Part shown: positions 1-6,476 of the stretch, one piece after another
Layout of the letters: the number at the start of each line of letters is the position of its first letter
How positions within the stretch are numbered: position 1 is the stretch's first letter
From: Alphaproteobacteria bacterium
GTDB taxonomy: Bacteria; Pseudomonadota; Alphaproteobacteria; JAAXGF01
Assembly (NCBI GenBank): GCA_012267605.1
Contig: JAAXGF010000331.1
Location: 1 to 7,952, forward strand
Length of the DNA stretch: 7,952 nucleotides
Direction: 5' to 3'
Position numbers and translations under genes: made by a program
Notes under the pieces: generated by a model
Database searches by the model: none
The model's input: the letters and a program-made list of their open reading frames with translations, nothing else
What the model was told of the DNA's origin: nothing

Positions 1-5
1 ATCAG

Positions 6-19
6 ACCTGGGCAGTTAC
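6..19. repeat. Left copy of a 14-bp terminal inverted repeat
   Basis: This 14-mer (ACCTGGGCAGTTAC) is the exact reverse complement of 7933-7946. Read outwards on the minus strand it is GTAACTGCCCAGGT, and only 19 nt of window remain from its GTAA edge. The stop codon of the DUF4167 gene ends 7 nt inside this edge. IS66-family elements commonly begin with GTAA, so this could be the end of an insertion sequence running off the window. No transposase is visible, so that identity is inference. Confidence 0.5.
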
Positions 20-26
20 CCTAATT

Positions 27-371
27 CTAGGATATTTCCGGCTGTTCGGCGTCACCACGACCGTTCGGGCCGTGTTCACCCGACGCGTTGTTGTCGTCGC
101 TCGGTGTATGCGGCTGCCGAGATCCGTTTGCGTTGATTAACCGGTAGTAGTGCTCCGCGTGCTGCAGGTAATTTTCGACCGTAATGCGGTCGCCGGAGGC
201 CGTCGCGTCACGCGCCAGCGCCAAATACTTCTCGAATATTTGACTAGCGCTTCCACGCAACTTGACGTCGGGGCCGCTACTGTCGAAAGTCTGAGATCGC
301 GAATAGCCGTGAGGCTTGCGAACGTTTTGCCTAAAGTTACGGGAGCGTTTGGCGTTCAGACCCGTTCTCAT
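27..371 (-). CDS. DUF4167 domain protein, short form
   Basis: This 114-residue protein has no established molecular function. It matches the alphaproteobacterial DUF4167 family: a basic, Arg/Lys/Asn-rich N-terminus (about residues 1-25), then the conserved block of about residues 28-80 containing FDSSGPDVKLRG, EKYLALARDA, SGDR and ENYLQHAEHYYR. The rest (81-114) is a hydrophilic, low-complexity tail rich in Asp, Asn and Gly. Family members I know often have a longer variable tail, so this one is short, and its stop lies only 7 nt from the putative repeat edge at position 19. An insertion could therefore have trimmed it, but the conserved domain is complete. The ATG at 371 fits the family's usual basic start, although no strong Shine-Dalgarno precedes it. 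It lies downstream of prmC on the same strand after a 257-nt gap. The family assignment is confident; a nucleic-acid-binding role suggested by the basic N-terminus is only inference. Confidence 0.9.
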   Translation of the reverse strand: MRTGLNAKRSRNFRQNVRKPHGYSRSQTFDSSGPDVKLRGSASQIFEKYLALARDATASGDRITVENYLQHAEHYYRLINANGSRQPHTPSDDNNASGEHGPNGRGDAEQPEIS

Positions 372-410
372 CGCTGCGTTAACTCAATTTTCCAAATGTG
401 TACAGATGGC

Positions 411-521
411 TCAGACACCTGGGACGAGCTTCCTCGTCATCTTAGAATTCTTTTCGGTGGTATTTCCCGAGGAATTGGAATTGGACACATCAATACCCAA
501 CACCATAAAGGTCCAATTCAT
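411..521 (-). CDS. Possible 36-aa small protein, unrecognised
   Basis: An ATG at 521 is preceded by GGAG with a 5-nt spacer, a good Shine-Dalgarno arrangement, and opens a 36-codon frame ending in TGA at 411-413. The peptide begins MNWTFMVLGIDV, followed by a Ser/Asn/Thr-rich stretch and a basic end (residues 28-31, MTRK). I do not recognise it. It lies in the prmC to DUF4167 gap, ends 39 nt before the DUF4167 start, and its first part overlaps the inverted repeat at 478-519. It is too short to be supported by composition, so it may be chance. Confidence 0.22.
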   Translation of the reverse strand: MNWTFMVLGIDVSNSNSSGNTTEKNSKMTRKLVPGV

Positions 522-558
522 ACCTGCTCCCGGTGTCCACTGAGACCCTAAAGAATTC
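445..558. repeat. Nested inverted repeats in the prmC-DUF4167 gap
   Basis: Two perfect 9-bp inverted repeats are nested almost concentrically. The outer pair is GAATTCTTT (445-453) with AAAGAATTC (550-558). The inner pair is GAATTGGAC (478-486) with GTCCAATTC (511-519), around a 24-nt loop. The left inner arm also contains a short tandem repeat, GGAATT twice then GGA, at 471-485. The intervening parts of the arms align poorly. The element could fold in the RNA between prmC and the DUF4167 gene, or be the remnant of a small palindromic repeat. There is no T-run after the stem on the minus strand, so it is not a typical intrinsic terminator. Confidence 0.4.
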
Positions 559-628
559 GACCGAGCTTTCCAAGCCCTTTTTTATGGCGGATTTGAGTTG
601 CAGCTTGGTTAACACAACCGGTTTCCGT

Positions 629-1492
629 TCAATCATGAACGAATACCAAGCATCGTTCGACACCAGCGAGGTCCCGTCGCCGCTCTGCAACGACTAGCCC
701 GTGCTCTGCAAAAATTTTTGAAACCGCGCCCGCTTGGCCGGCACCAATCTCCACTGCTGCAAGCCCGCTCGCCGCCAATAGACCCGCCAAGTGTGGCGCG
801 AGCTCACGGGAACAATCCATCCCATCCTCTCCGCTGGACAATGCCAACCGTGGTTCATAGCGGGCAATTTCCGGGGCGAGGTCGTCGATGACCCCTTCAG
901 CAATGTAAGGGGGATTGGCGACAATCACGTCGAACGGCCCGGCAAGCGCGCTTCCCCAATCCGCACAAACAAAACGGGCGCGATCATCCAGGCCTAATCG
1001 GCGCGCGTTCGCCTGAGCCGAGACGACCGCACGGAAACTAGCGTCGGTACCAATTCCTTCAGCTTCCGAAAATTCACTCATCAAAGCCAACAGCAAACAG
1101 CCACTTCCGGTGCCTAAGTCGAGGATCCGAATTTTTTCACCGCGGCCCGGGCGTGCGTTGAGAACCGCTTCCACCACTGTCTCGCTGTCCGGGCGTGGAA
1201 TGAGAACCTCTGGGCCGAGATGAAAGTTCAGGCTCCAGAACTCGCGCTCACCAAGGATGTACGCCATTGGTTCGCGCTCACTTCGCCGACTGGCCAAACG
1301 TTCAAGGTGTCGGTACTCGCCATTGTTCAATTGGCGCTCGTTGGCACCAAGCAAGGCAGCGCGGTCAAGACCCAATGCATGGCAAAAAAGAACTTGTGCT
1401 TCAAGCCGCGGCTCGTCGATTCCAGCCGCACCCAGTCGCTTGGCGACAGCGGCAATATGCCCACCCACGGTGCGGCGTTTCAGGGCGACCAT
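629..1492 (-). CDS. prmC: PrmC (HemK), release factor glutamine methyltransferase
   Basis: PrmC uses S-adenosylmethionine to N5-methylate the glutamine of the GGQ motif in release factors, which speeds peptide release. The 287-residue length is normal. The N-terminal helical domain that recognises release factors covers about residues 1-85, ending in the conserved PMAYILGEREFW segment (75-86). The Rossmann methyltransferase domain follows, with IPRPDSE (98-104), SAM-binding motif I DLGTGSG (125-131) and the catalytic, glutamine-binding NPPY at 193-196. The ATG at 1492 lies 7 nt after the prfA stop, with no strong ribosome-binding site, so it is probably translated by coupling to prfA, whose product is its substrate. 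An out-of-frame ATG overlaps the prfA end but does not lead into this protein. No damage is seen. The older name hemK does not imply a role in haem synthesis, despite the hemA gene nearby. Confidence 0.97.
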   Translation of the reverse strand: MVALKRRTVGGHIAAVAKRLGAAGIDEPRLEAQVLFCHALGLDRAALLGANERQLNNGEYRHLERLASRRSEREPMAYILGEREFWSLNFHLGPEVLIPRPDSETVVEAVLNARPGRGEKIRILDLGTGSGCLLLALMSEFSEAEGIGTDASFRAVVSAQANARRLGLDDRARFVCADWGSALAGPFDVIVANPPYIAEGVIDDLAPEIARYEPRLALSSGEDGMDCSRELAPHLAGLLAASGLAAVEIGAGQAGAVSKIFAEHGLVVAERRRDLAGVERCLVFVHD

Positions 1493-1499
1493 GTTGCAT

Positions 1500-2567
1500 T
1501 CACGTCAATTCGGCCAGTCTTCCGGCTTGGTCCATAGCCAACAACGCATCGATGAATTCATCAAGGCATTCTCCGCTCAGCACCTTGTCGAGCTTATGAA
1601 GCGTCAAATTAATGCGGTGGTCGGAAACCCGTCCTTGGGGAAAATTATAGGTGCGAATGCGTTCAGAACGGTCGCCCGAACCCACTTGACCTTTGCGCTG
1701 CGCGGCACGCTCAGCTTCGCGTGCCGCCCGCTGGGCCTCGTATAGCCGTGCCCGCAAGACACGCATTGCCTTGGCCCGGTTCTTATGCTGTGACTTCTCA
1801 TCCTGTTGCTGGACGACTAGGCCCGTCGGCAAATGCGTAATGCGAACAGCGCTATCCGTCGTGTTGACGGATTGCCCTCCGGGTCCACTGGCACGAAACA
1901 CGTCAATACGCAAATCGCCTTCGTCGATGTCGACATCGATTTCCTCCGCCTCGGGGAGCACGGCGACAGTCGCCGCCGAGGTGTGAATGCGGCCGCTTGC
2001 CTCGGTTTCGGGAACCCGTTGAACTCTATGCACACCTGTTTCGAATTTGAGCCGTGCAAATACGTCCCGGCCGTTTATCGACGCACTGGCTTCCTTGAAC
2101 CCACCGAGGCCAGTTTCCGAAAGGTGCAGAATTTCTGCCTTCCAGCCCTTGATTTCTGCGTAGCGCTGATACATGCGAAACAAATCGGCGGCGAACAGTG
2201 CAGCCTCCTCGCCACCAGTGCCAGCACGCACCTCGAGTATGGCATTTCGCGAATCGGCCTCGTCCTTCGGCAAGAGTAGAACCTTAAGGCGTTTCTCCAA
2301 ATCCGGCATTGAATTGAGCAATTCGTCCCTCTCGGTTTGCGCCATGGTGCACAATTCGGCGTCATCCTCGCCTAGAAGCAACTCCTCCAGTTCGGCCACC
2401 TCGGCCCGCGCGTCTTTCAATTCAGTATACGCGTCAACGATTGGTGCGAGCTCCGCGTACTCCTTTGACAGGCGAACAAATTCCTCAGACTGTTCCGCTT
2501 CTGACATCAAGCTTCCCAGCTCAGCATGACGGGCCGCGATTTGAACCAGCTTCTCGTCGAAACTCAC
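1500..2567 (-). CDS. prfA: Peptide chain release factor 1 (RF1)
   Basis: RF1 recognises UAA and UAG stop codons in the ribosomal A site and triggers hydrolysis of the peptidyl-tRNA. At 355 residues it has the usual length. Residues 1-100 form the N-terminal helical domain. The RAGTGGEEAALFA segment lies at 114-126. The codon-reading PxT tripeptide is PET at 186-188, within RVPETEASGRIHTSAATVAV, which marks it as RF1 and not RF2. The GGQ catalytic motif is at 230-232 and is the substrate site for the adjacent PrmC. The start is GTG at 2567, chosen because GGAGGA, an almost ideal Shine-Dalgarno, lies 9 nt upstream inside the last hemA codons. It begins 5 nt after the hemA stop, so the two genes are surely co-transcribed. 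Nothing unusual is seen in the protein. Confidence 0.97.
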   Translation of the reverse strand: MSFDEKLVQIAARHAELGSLMSEAEQSEEFVRLSKEYAELAPIVDAYTELKDARAEVAELEELLLGEDDAELCTMAQTERDELLNSMPDLEKRLKVLLLPKDEADSRNAILEVRAGTGGEEAALFAADLFRMYQRYAEIKGWKAEILHLSETGLGGFKEASASINGRDVFARLKFETGVHRVQRVPETEASGRIHTSAATVAVLPEAEEIDVDIDEGDLRIDVFRASGPGGQSVNTTDSAVRITHLPTGLVVQQQDEKSQHKNRAKAMRVLRARLYEAQRAAREAERAAQRKGQVGSGDRSERIRTYNFPQGRVSDHRINLTLHKLDKVLSGECLDEFIDALLAMDQAGRLAELT

Positions 2568-2572
2568 GGCGA

Positions 2573-3883
2573 CTAATCCTCCGATTTAGTGGATGGATCC
2601 AGACGGAAAAGGCGCCTGATAACCGCGTCCACTCGGTTCTTCTCGACACCGTCCTCGGAGCCCGCGGCGATCTCGCGCAAGACCTCCGACGGGTCGTGCA
2701 ACAATCGGTTGATTAACATACGTGTCGCGGTGGCCGCATCACCGCTTTCCGCCTCTTTCAAGACAGCGCTTCGCGCCGATTCAAAATGTCCCCGCAAGGC
2801 AACGACGCAAGGCACAGCGGCGCGCATCGCTCTCAGTCGATTGAAATTATCGAGCCCTATGTCAACGAGCCGCCAGGCGTTCTTTGCGGCGGCTTCGCGA
2901 CCGGCGAGCGCGGCATGGGTAACCTGCTCCAAATCGCTCAAGTCGTATAAATAAGCGTCGTCTAGATCATGTATAGAAGGATCCGAATCCCTGGGAACAG
3001 CAAGATCGACAACGAACATTGGCTTTCGACGCCGCTGCCTAAGAGCCTCTTCGATCAACGGTTTGGTCAGCACGTATGATCCGAGGCCAACGCCAGACAC
3101 AACGACGTCAGCATTGGACAACCGATCAGCTAGGGATTCCATGGTCAACAGATTGGCGCCGAGGCCTTGCGCGAATGCCTCGGCTCTCGCTGTAGTTCGA
3201 TTGCAAATGGCCAAGCTTCCAAGTCCCACGTCTTGTAACGCGCGGCACACCAACTCTCCCATTTCGCCGAGTCCAATCATCAGCCCGGCACAACGTGTCA
3301 AGTCACCATGTACCTCGCGAGCAACAGAGACGGCGGCGGCGGCGATTGAAACCGGCCGCTCGCCGATTGCAGTCTCGCTGCGCACACGCTTGGCAGCGCT
3401 GAAGGCGGCTTGGAGCAGCGCGTCGAGCTCGCCGCCCATCATGCCCGCCGCTCGAGCAGTGCGATGACCGGCCTTAACTTGGCCGAGTACCTGCGGTTCG
3501 CCGACTACCAGGCTGTCGAGCGAGGCGGCGACGGCGAAGACGTGCCGGGCAGCGTTTGATCCTTGTTTTGTATAGAGCACCGGCGCGAGCATTGCCTCTG
3601 GCAGTTTCGAATGATGGGACAATACGCGGTGCAGTATCGTTGAAGCTTCAGTGGGATCGGGGTGAATGACGTGAATTTCTACCCGGTCGCATGTTGAAAG
3701 GATCAACGATTCAGAAATGCCCGCCGACCTTAACCCCGCAAATACTGCGTCCTGAGCAGATTCCTCGATGAGCAATTGCTCGCGGATCGAAACCGGTGCG
3801 GAGCGATGATTCGCACCCACGATAACCAACGGAACCTCTGCCAACGCGGCATCCCGCGGGTTGGAGCTATCACGATTCGACAA
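2573..3883 (-). CDS. hemA: Glutamyl-tRNA reductase (C5 pathway)
   Basis: GluTR reduces glutamyl-tRNA(Glu) with NADPH to glutamate-1-semialdehyde, the first committed step of the C5 route to 5-aminolevulinate and haem. At 436 residues it is of normal length. The catalytic domain has GANHRSAPVSIRE (23-35), the nucleophilic Cys65 in LSTCDR, and His114 before LDSLVVGEPQVLGQVK (122-137). The NADPH-binding Rossmann domain has GLGEMGEL at 204-211 and DLAVPRD at 293-299. A long helix and C-terminal dimerisation domain follow (about 320-425). Two normally invariant spots differ from the usual consensus: STCDR replaces STCNR, and ASLDS replaces SGLDS. The TTG start at 3883 is supported by GAAGG 6 nt upstream and gives a 14-nt overlap with hisS; no in-frame ATG is available near the N-terminus. 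A tRNA-dependent haem gene among translation genes fits functionally, but it is unexpected in an alphaproteobacterium, where ALAS is usual. Confidence 0.95.
   Translation of the reverse strand: MSNRDSSNPRDAALAEVPLVIVGANHRSAPVSIREQLLIEESAQDAVFAGLRSAGISESLILSTCDRVEIHVIHPDPTEASTILHRVLSHHSKLPEAMLAPVLYTKQGSNAARHVFAVAASLDSLVVGEPQVLGQVKAGHRTARAAGMMGGELDALLQAAFSAAKRVRSETAIGERPVSIAAAAVSVAREVHGDLTRCAGLMIGLGEMGELVCRALQDVGLGSLAICNRTTARAEAFAQGLGANLLTMESLADRLSNADVVVSGVGLGSYVLTKPLIEEALRQRRRKPMFVVDLAVPRDSDPSIHDLDDAYLYDLSDLEQVTHAALAGREAAAKNAWRLVDIGLDNFNRLRAMRAAVPCVVALRGHFESARSAVLKEAESGDAATATRMLINRLLHDPSEVLREIAAGSEDGVEKNRVDAVIRRLFRLDPSTKSED
2577..2582 (-). promoter_or_regulatory. Ribosome-binding site of prfA
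   Basis: GGAGGA on the minus strand sits 9 nt before the GTG at 2567 and settles that non-ATG start. It is embedded in the last codons of hemA, so ribosomes finishing hemA pass straight over it. Confidence 0.8.
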
Positions 3884-5111
3884 GTTGAACCTTCAATTCC
3901 GTTAGCGAGACCCGACGCTCGACGCCTGTATCAAGATCGCGCAGGGTACATGAGGTATCACGGAGTTCGTCCTCGCCGATAATTATTGCCGCCCGCGCAT
4001 TCAGCTTATTCGCCCGTTTGAGCCGCTTTGACAAATTCCCACGGTAAGCAAGTTCCACCGGCACACCGGCATGGCGCAGCTCGTGGGTTAGAGCAAGCGC
4101 CCTGTCCCGCTCCGCAGCGCCGACCGGTATTACGGCGACGGGTCGGGGCGGCGAAGGCAACGGGCTCAGTAACAAAGCCAGTCTTTCGATTCCGCCAGCC
4201 CAGCCAACGCCCGGCGTTGGCGGACCACCCATCGTCTCGATAAGCCCATCGTAACGGCCACCGGCGATAACCGCGCCCTGCGCGCCAAGTGCATCGGTGG
4301 TGAATTCGAAAGCCGTATGGCCGTAGTAATCTAGCCCCCGAACCAAACGCTGATTGATCTGGTAGACGATGCCGAGGCGATCAAGTCCGGCGCGGACTTG
4401 GGCGAAAAAATCGAGCGACGCACCGTTCAAGTAATCTTCCAGGAGCGGCGCGTCTTGAAGAATTCGCCGATCGTTTTCATCCTTTGAATCCAGGATTCTC
4501 ATGGGATTGCGTTCTAGGCGAACCCGACTCGTCGGTGAAAGTGCGTCCGCGTGACTTAATAAATAGTCGACCAAAGACTTTCGGTAAGATGCACGACTTT
4601 CCTTATCGCCCAAGGAATTCAGTTCCAGACGGGTTTGCTCCGCGATGCTGAGATCCTCAAGCAGGTGAGCTGCCAAGACAATCACCTCGATATCGCCGAG
4701 TGGCTCGGCGACACCGAGGACCTCCACATCGATCTGGTGAAACTGGCGAAGACGGCCCTTCTGTGGCCGCTCATACCGAAACATCGGCCCGTGGCAAAGA
4801 AACTTTAGCGGTAGTTGTTGTCCGAGACCGCCAGAGATAAAGGCCCTGGCCACGCCGGCGGTGTACTCCGGTCTCATGGTGACCTCGTCGCCCCCACGGT
4901 CCTCAAAACTGTACATCTCCTTGGTCACGACATCGGATGTCTCACCGAGGGTTCGGCGAAACACGTCAGCGTATTCAAGGATCGGTGTGGATATCTCCGC
5001 GAACCCATAACGTCCGGCGACAGCGTGAAACCTGTCAATGACGTACCTGTGCCGCCTGGCTTCCTCGCCGAGCAAATCGTGCGTACCGCGCAGTGGCCGC
5101 AATGTGGTCAA
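3870..5111 (-). CDS. hisS: Histidyl-tRNA synthetase
   Basis: HisRS, a homodimeric class II synthetase, charges tRNA(His) with histidine using ATP. The 413-residue protein is complete. It starts with the family N-terminus LRPLRGTHDLL (4-14). Motif 2 is FRYERPQKGRLRQFHQ (111-126), the histidine-specific signatures are LVRGLDYY (256-263) and AGGRYDGL (283-290), and motif 3 is GVGWAGGIERL (301-311). The anticodon-binding domain covers about 325-410. The motif-2 loop is the standard bacterial form, not the divergent form reported in alphaproteobacteria whose tRNA(His) lacks G-1. The start is TTG at 5111: the in-frame sequence upstream reaches a stop with no ATG or GTG, and the next option is a TTG at codon 4. 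Only a weak GAAG precedes it. The TTG overlaps the stop of a 23-codon ORF as TTGA, so translation may be coupled. The 3' end overlaps hemA. Confidence 0.96.
   Translation of the reverse strand: MTTLRPLRGTHDLLGEEARRHRYVIDRFHAVAGRYGFAEISTPILEYADVFRRTLGETSDVVTKEMYSFEDRGGDEVTMRPEYTAGVARAFISGGLGQQLPLKFLCHGPMFRYERPQKGRLRQFHQIDVEVLGVAEPLGDIEVIVLAAHLLEDLSIAEQTRLELNSLGDKESRASYRKSLVDYLLSHADALSPTSRVRLERNPMRILDSKDENDRRILQDAPLLEDYLNGASLDFFAQVRAGLDRLGIVYQINQRLVRGLDYYGHTAFEFTTDALGAQGAVIAGGRYDGLIETMGGPPTPGVGWAGGIERLALLLSPLPSPPRPVAVIPVGAAERDRALALTHELRHAGVPVELAYRGNLSKRLKRANKLNARAAIIIGEDELRDTSCTLRDLDTGVERRVSLTELKVQLVES
3890..3894 (-). promoter_or_regulatory. Ribosome-binding site of hemA
   Basis: GAAGG on the minus strand, 6 nt before the TTG at 3883, supports that unusual start codon. 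It lies inside the final codons of hisS, which implies coupled translation of hisS and hemA. Confidence 0.6.
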
Positions 5112-5179
5112 GGCACTTCGCGTATCTGTTGGAACAATCCCAACGGTTGAATCAATTGCGTCGCGCCCGGCTCAATCAT
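5108..5179 (-). CDS. Possible 23-aa leader ORF upstream of hisS
   Basis: An ATG at 5179 (with a GTG directly before it in frame) opens a 23-codon frame starting MIEPGATQLIQ and ending with EVP and TGA. That TGA overlaps the hisS start as TTGA. AGGGGG at 5189-5194 lies 9 nt before the ATG, a much better ribosome-binding site than the one in front of hisS itself. The peptide has no histidine, so it is not a classical histidine attenuator, and I recognise no homologue. The likeliest role is delivering ribosomes to the poorly initiated hisS TTG by translational coupling. It could still be chance. Confidence 0.38.
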   Translation of the reverse strand: MIEPGATQLIQPLGLFQQIREVP

Positions 5180-5225
5180 CACAGCGAGCCCCCTGAAAGT
5201 CCGGAACCATTTGACGAATAGAAAC

Positions 5226-6377
5226 CTACGCGCCGCGGCCAGCCCCGCTGCTGCCATGGGCCGTCCCTGAACCCGCATTTTCTGACGCCGCAATCTCGGC
5301 CGCCTTTTTCTCGACCAGCGCGACCATGTGATCGACCGGACTTTCCCCATTTATTTTGTGATCCGGTTTGCCAGCCATGTAGACCATATGAGTCCCACGT
5401 CCCCCACCAGTGAGGCCGATATCCGTTTCCCGCGCCTCTCCTGGCCCGTTCACCACGCATCCAATAACGGATACAGTCATCGGCGTGGTGATATGCGCGA
5501 GACGCTCCTCCAGGATTTCGACCGTCTTGATGACTTCGAACTGTTGCCGCGCACACGACGGGCAGGCGATAACGTTGACTCCCCTATGCCTCAGGTTCAA
5601 GGATTTAAGCAGCTCAAAACCTGCTTTTACCTCTTCAACCGGATCCGAGGACAAGGAGATGCGGATGGTATCGCCAATACCAGACCACAACAGCATACCC
5701 AATCCTATGGCGGACTTTACCGTCCCACCACGCAACCCTCCCGCCTCGGTGATACCAAGATGAAGCGGGTAGTCGCAAGCGTCCGCCAGTTGCTGATACG
5801 CGGCCACAGCCAGGAAAACATCCGATGCCTTGGCACTGATCTTGAACTCGCGGAAATCGTTGTCCTCCAAGATTCGGGCATGGTTAAGCGCGCTTTCCAC
5901 CATAGCTTCTGGACACGGTTCTCCATATTTCTCCAACAAATTTCGTTCGAGGGAACCCGCATTGACACCGATGCGCATCGAGCAACCATGGTCTTTCGCA
6001 GCTTTGACCACATCTCGAACCCGCTCGGTCGAACCAATATTGCCCGGGTTAATCCGCAAACACGCTGCCCCGGCTTCAGCCGCCTCGATCGCACGCTTGT
6101 AATGAAAATGGATGTCAGCGACGATCGGGACCTCGGCTTCCTTAACGATCTTTGGCAATGCCGCGGTGGATTCTTTGTCGGGACAAGAAACGCGCACGAT
6201 ATCTGCGCCGGCCGCTTCGAGCTCGCGAACTTGGCGCATAGTCGCACCCACGTCGGTGGTTAGCGTATTCGTCATCGACTGAACAGTGATCGGCGCGTCC
6301 CCGCCAACGGCAACATTTCCGACATGAATCGTGCGGCAAGGACGGCGATAAATATCGCGGTATTCTCTAACGCTCAT
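5226..6377 (-). CDS. ispG: 4-hydroxy-3-methylbut-2-enyl diphosphate synthase (IspG/GcpE)
   Basis: IspG converts the cyclic diphosphate MEcPP to HMBPP, the penultimate step of the MEP isoprenoid pathway, using a 4Fe-4S cluster. The 383-residue, two-domain bacterial form is complete. The N-terminal TIM-barrel domain covers about 15-265, with VQSMTNT (32-38), DIHF (88-91), RINPGNIG (108-115) and LGITEAGG (207-214). The C-terminal cluster domain follows, with ligands Cys272 and Cys275 in CPSCARQ, Cys307 in GCVVNGPGE and Glu314. The last 20 residues are a Gly/Ser/Ala-rich tail. The ATG at 6377 gives the standard N-terminus, though the only nearby Shine-Dalgarno-like sequence is GCAGG, very close to it. 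It follows the rodZ-like gene after 169 nt and precedes hisS by 114 nt, a neighbourhood I associate with alphaproteobacteria. Confidence 0.97.
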   Translation of the reverse strand: MSVREYRDIYRRPCRTIHVGNVAVGGDAPITVQSMTNTLTTDVGATMRQVRELEAAGADIVRVSCPDKESTAALPKIVKEAEVPIVADIHFHYKRAIEAAEAGAACLRINPGNIGSTERVRDVVKAAKDHGCSMRIGVNAGSLERNLLEKYGEPCPEAMVESALNHARILEDNDFREFKISAKASDVFLAVAAYQQLADACDYPLHLGITEAGGLRGGTVKSAIGLGMLLWSGIGDTIRISLSSDPVEEVKAGFELLKSLNLRHRGVNVIACPSCARQQFEVIKTVEILEERLAHITTPMTVSVIGCVVNGPGEARETDIGLTGGGRGTHMVYMAGKPDHKINGESPVDHMVALVEKKAAEIAASENAGSGTAHGSSGAGRGA

Positions 6378-6476
6378 GACCTGCCCGTGTTGGTGTTGGG
6401 GGCAAAATTCTTAATCACCTCGGCACTCTGTTACCCTAGGCAACGACCCGTGTAAACCAGTGGCGTAAGCGATCAT

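Noticed and set aside
571..587. Run of six T residues on the plus strand, suggesting an intrinsic terminator
   Set aside because: There is no plus-strand gene to terminate and no convincing GC stem before it; on the minus strand it reads as an A-run.
624..639. Small palindrome across the prmC stop (CGTTCA-TGAT-TGAACG on the minus strand)
   Set aside because: A 6-bp AT-containing stem partly inside codons, with no following T-run; not enough for a terminator call.
629..1492. Haem-related function for prmC because of its old name hemK and the nearby hemA
   Set aside because: The NPPY and DLGTGSG motifs and its place next to prfA identify a release factor methyltransferase.
1833..2279. Plus-strand open frame of 148 codons
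   Set aside because: It is antisense to the conserved RF1 core, including the GGQ region, and has no family features.
5328..6263. Long plus-strand open frame of 311 codons
   Set aside because: It lies entirely antisense to the well-supported ispG gene and has no recognisable domain; it is a shadow of high-GC coding sequence.
6424..6433. Third partial match to the terminal repeat (TAGGGTAAC on the minus strand) upstream of ispG
   Set aside because: Only GTAAC of the 14-mer matches, plus four bases of flank shared with the left end; the rest diverges, so a third mobile-element end is not supported.
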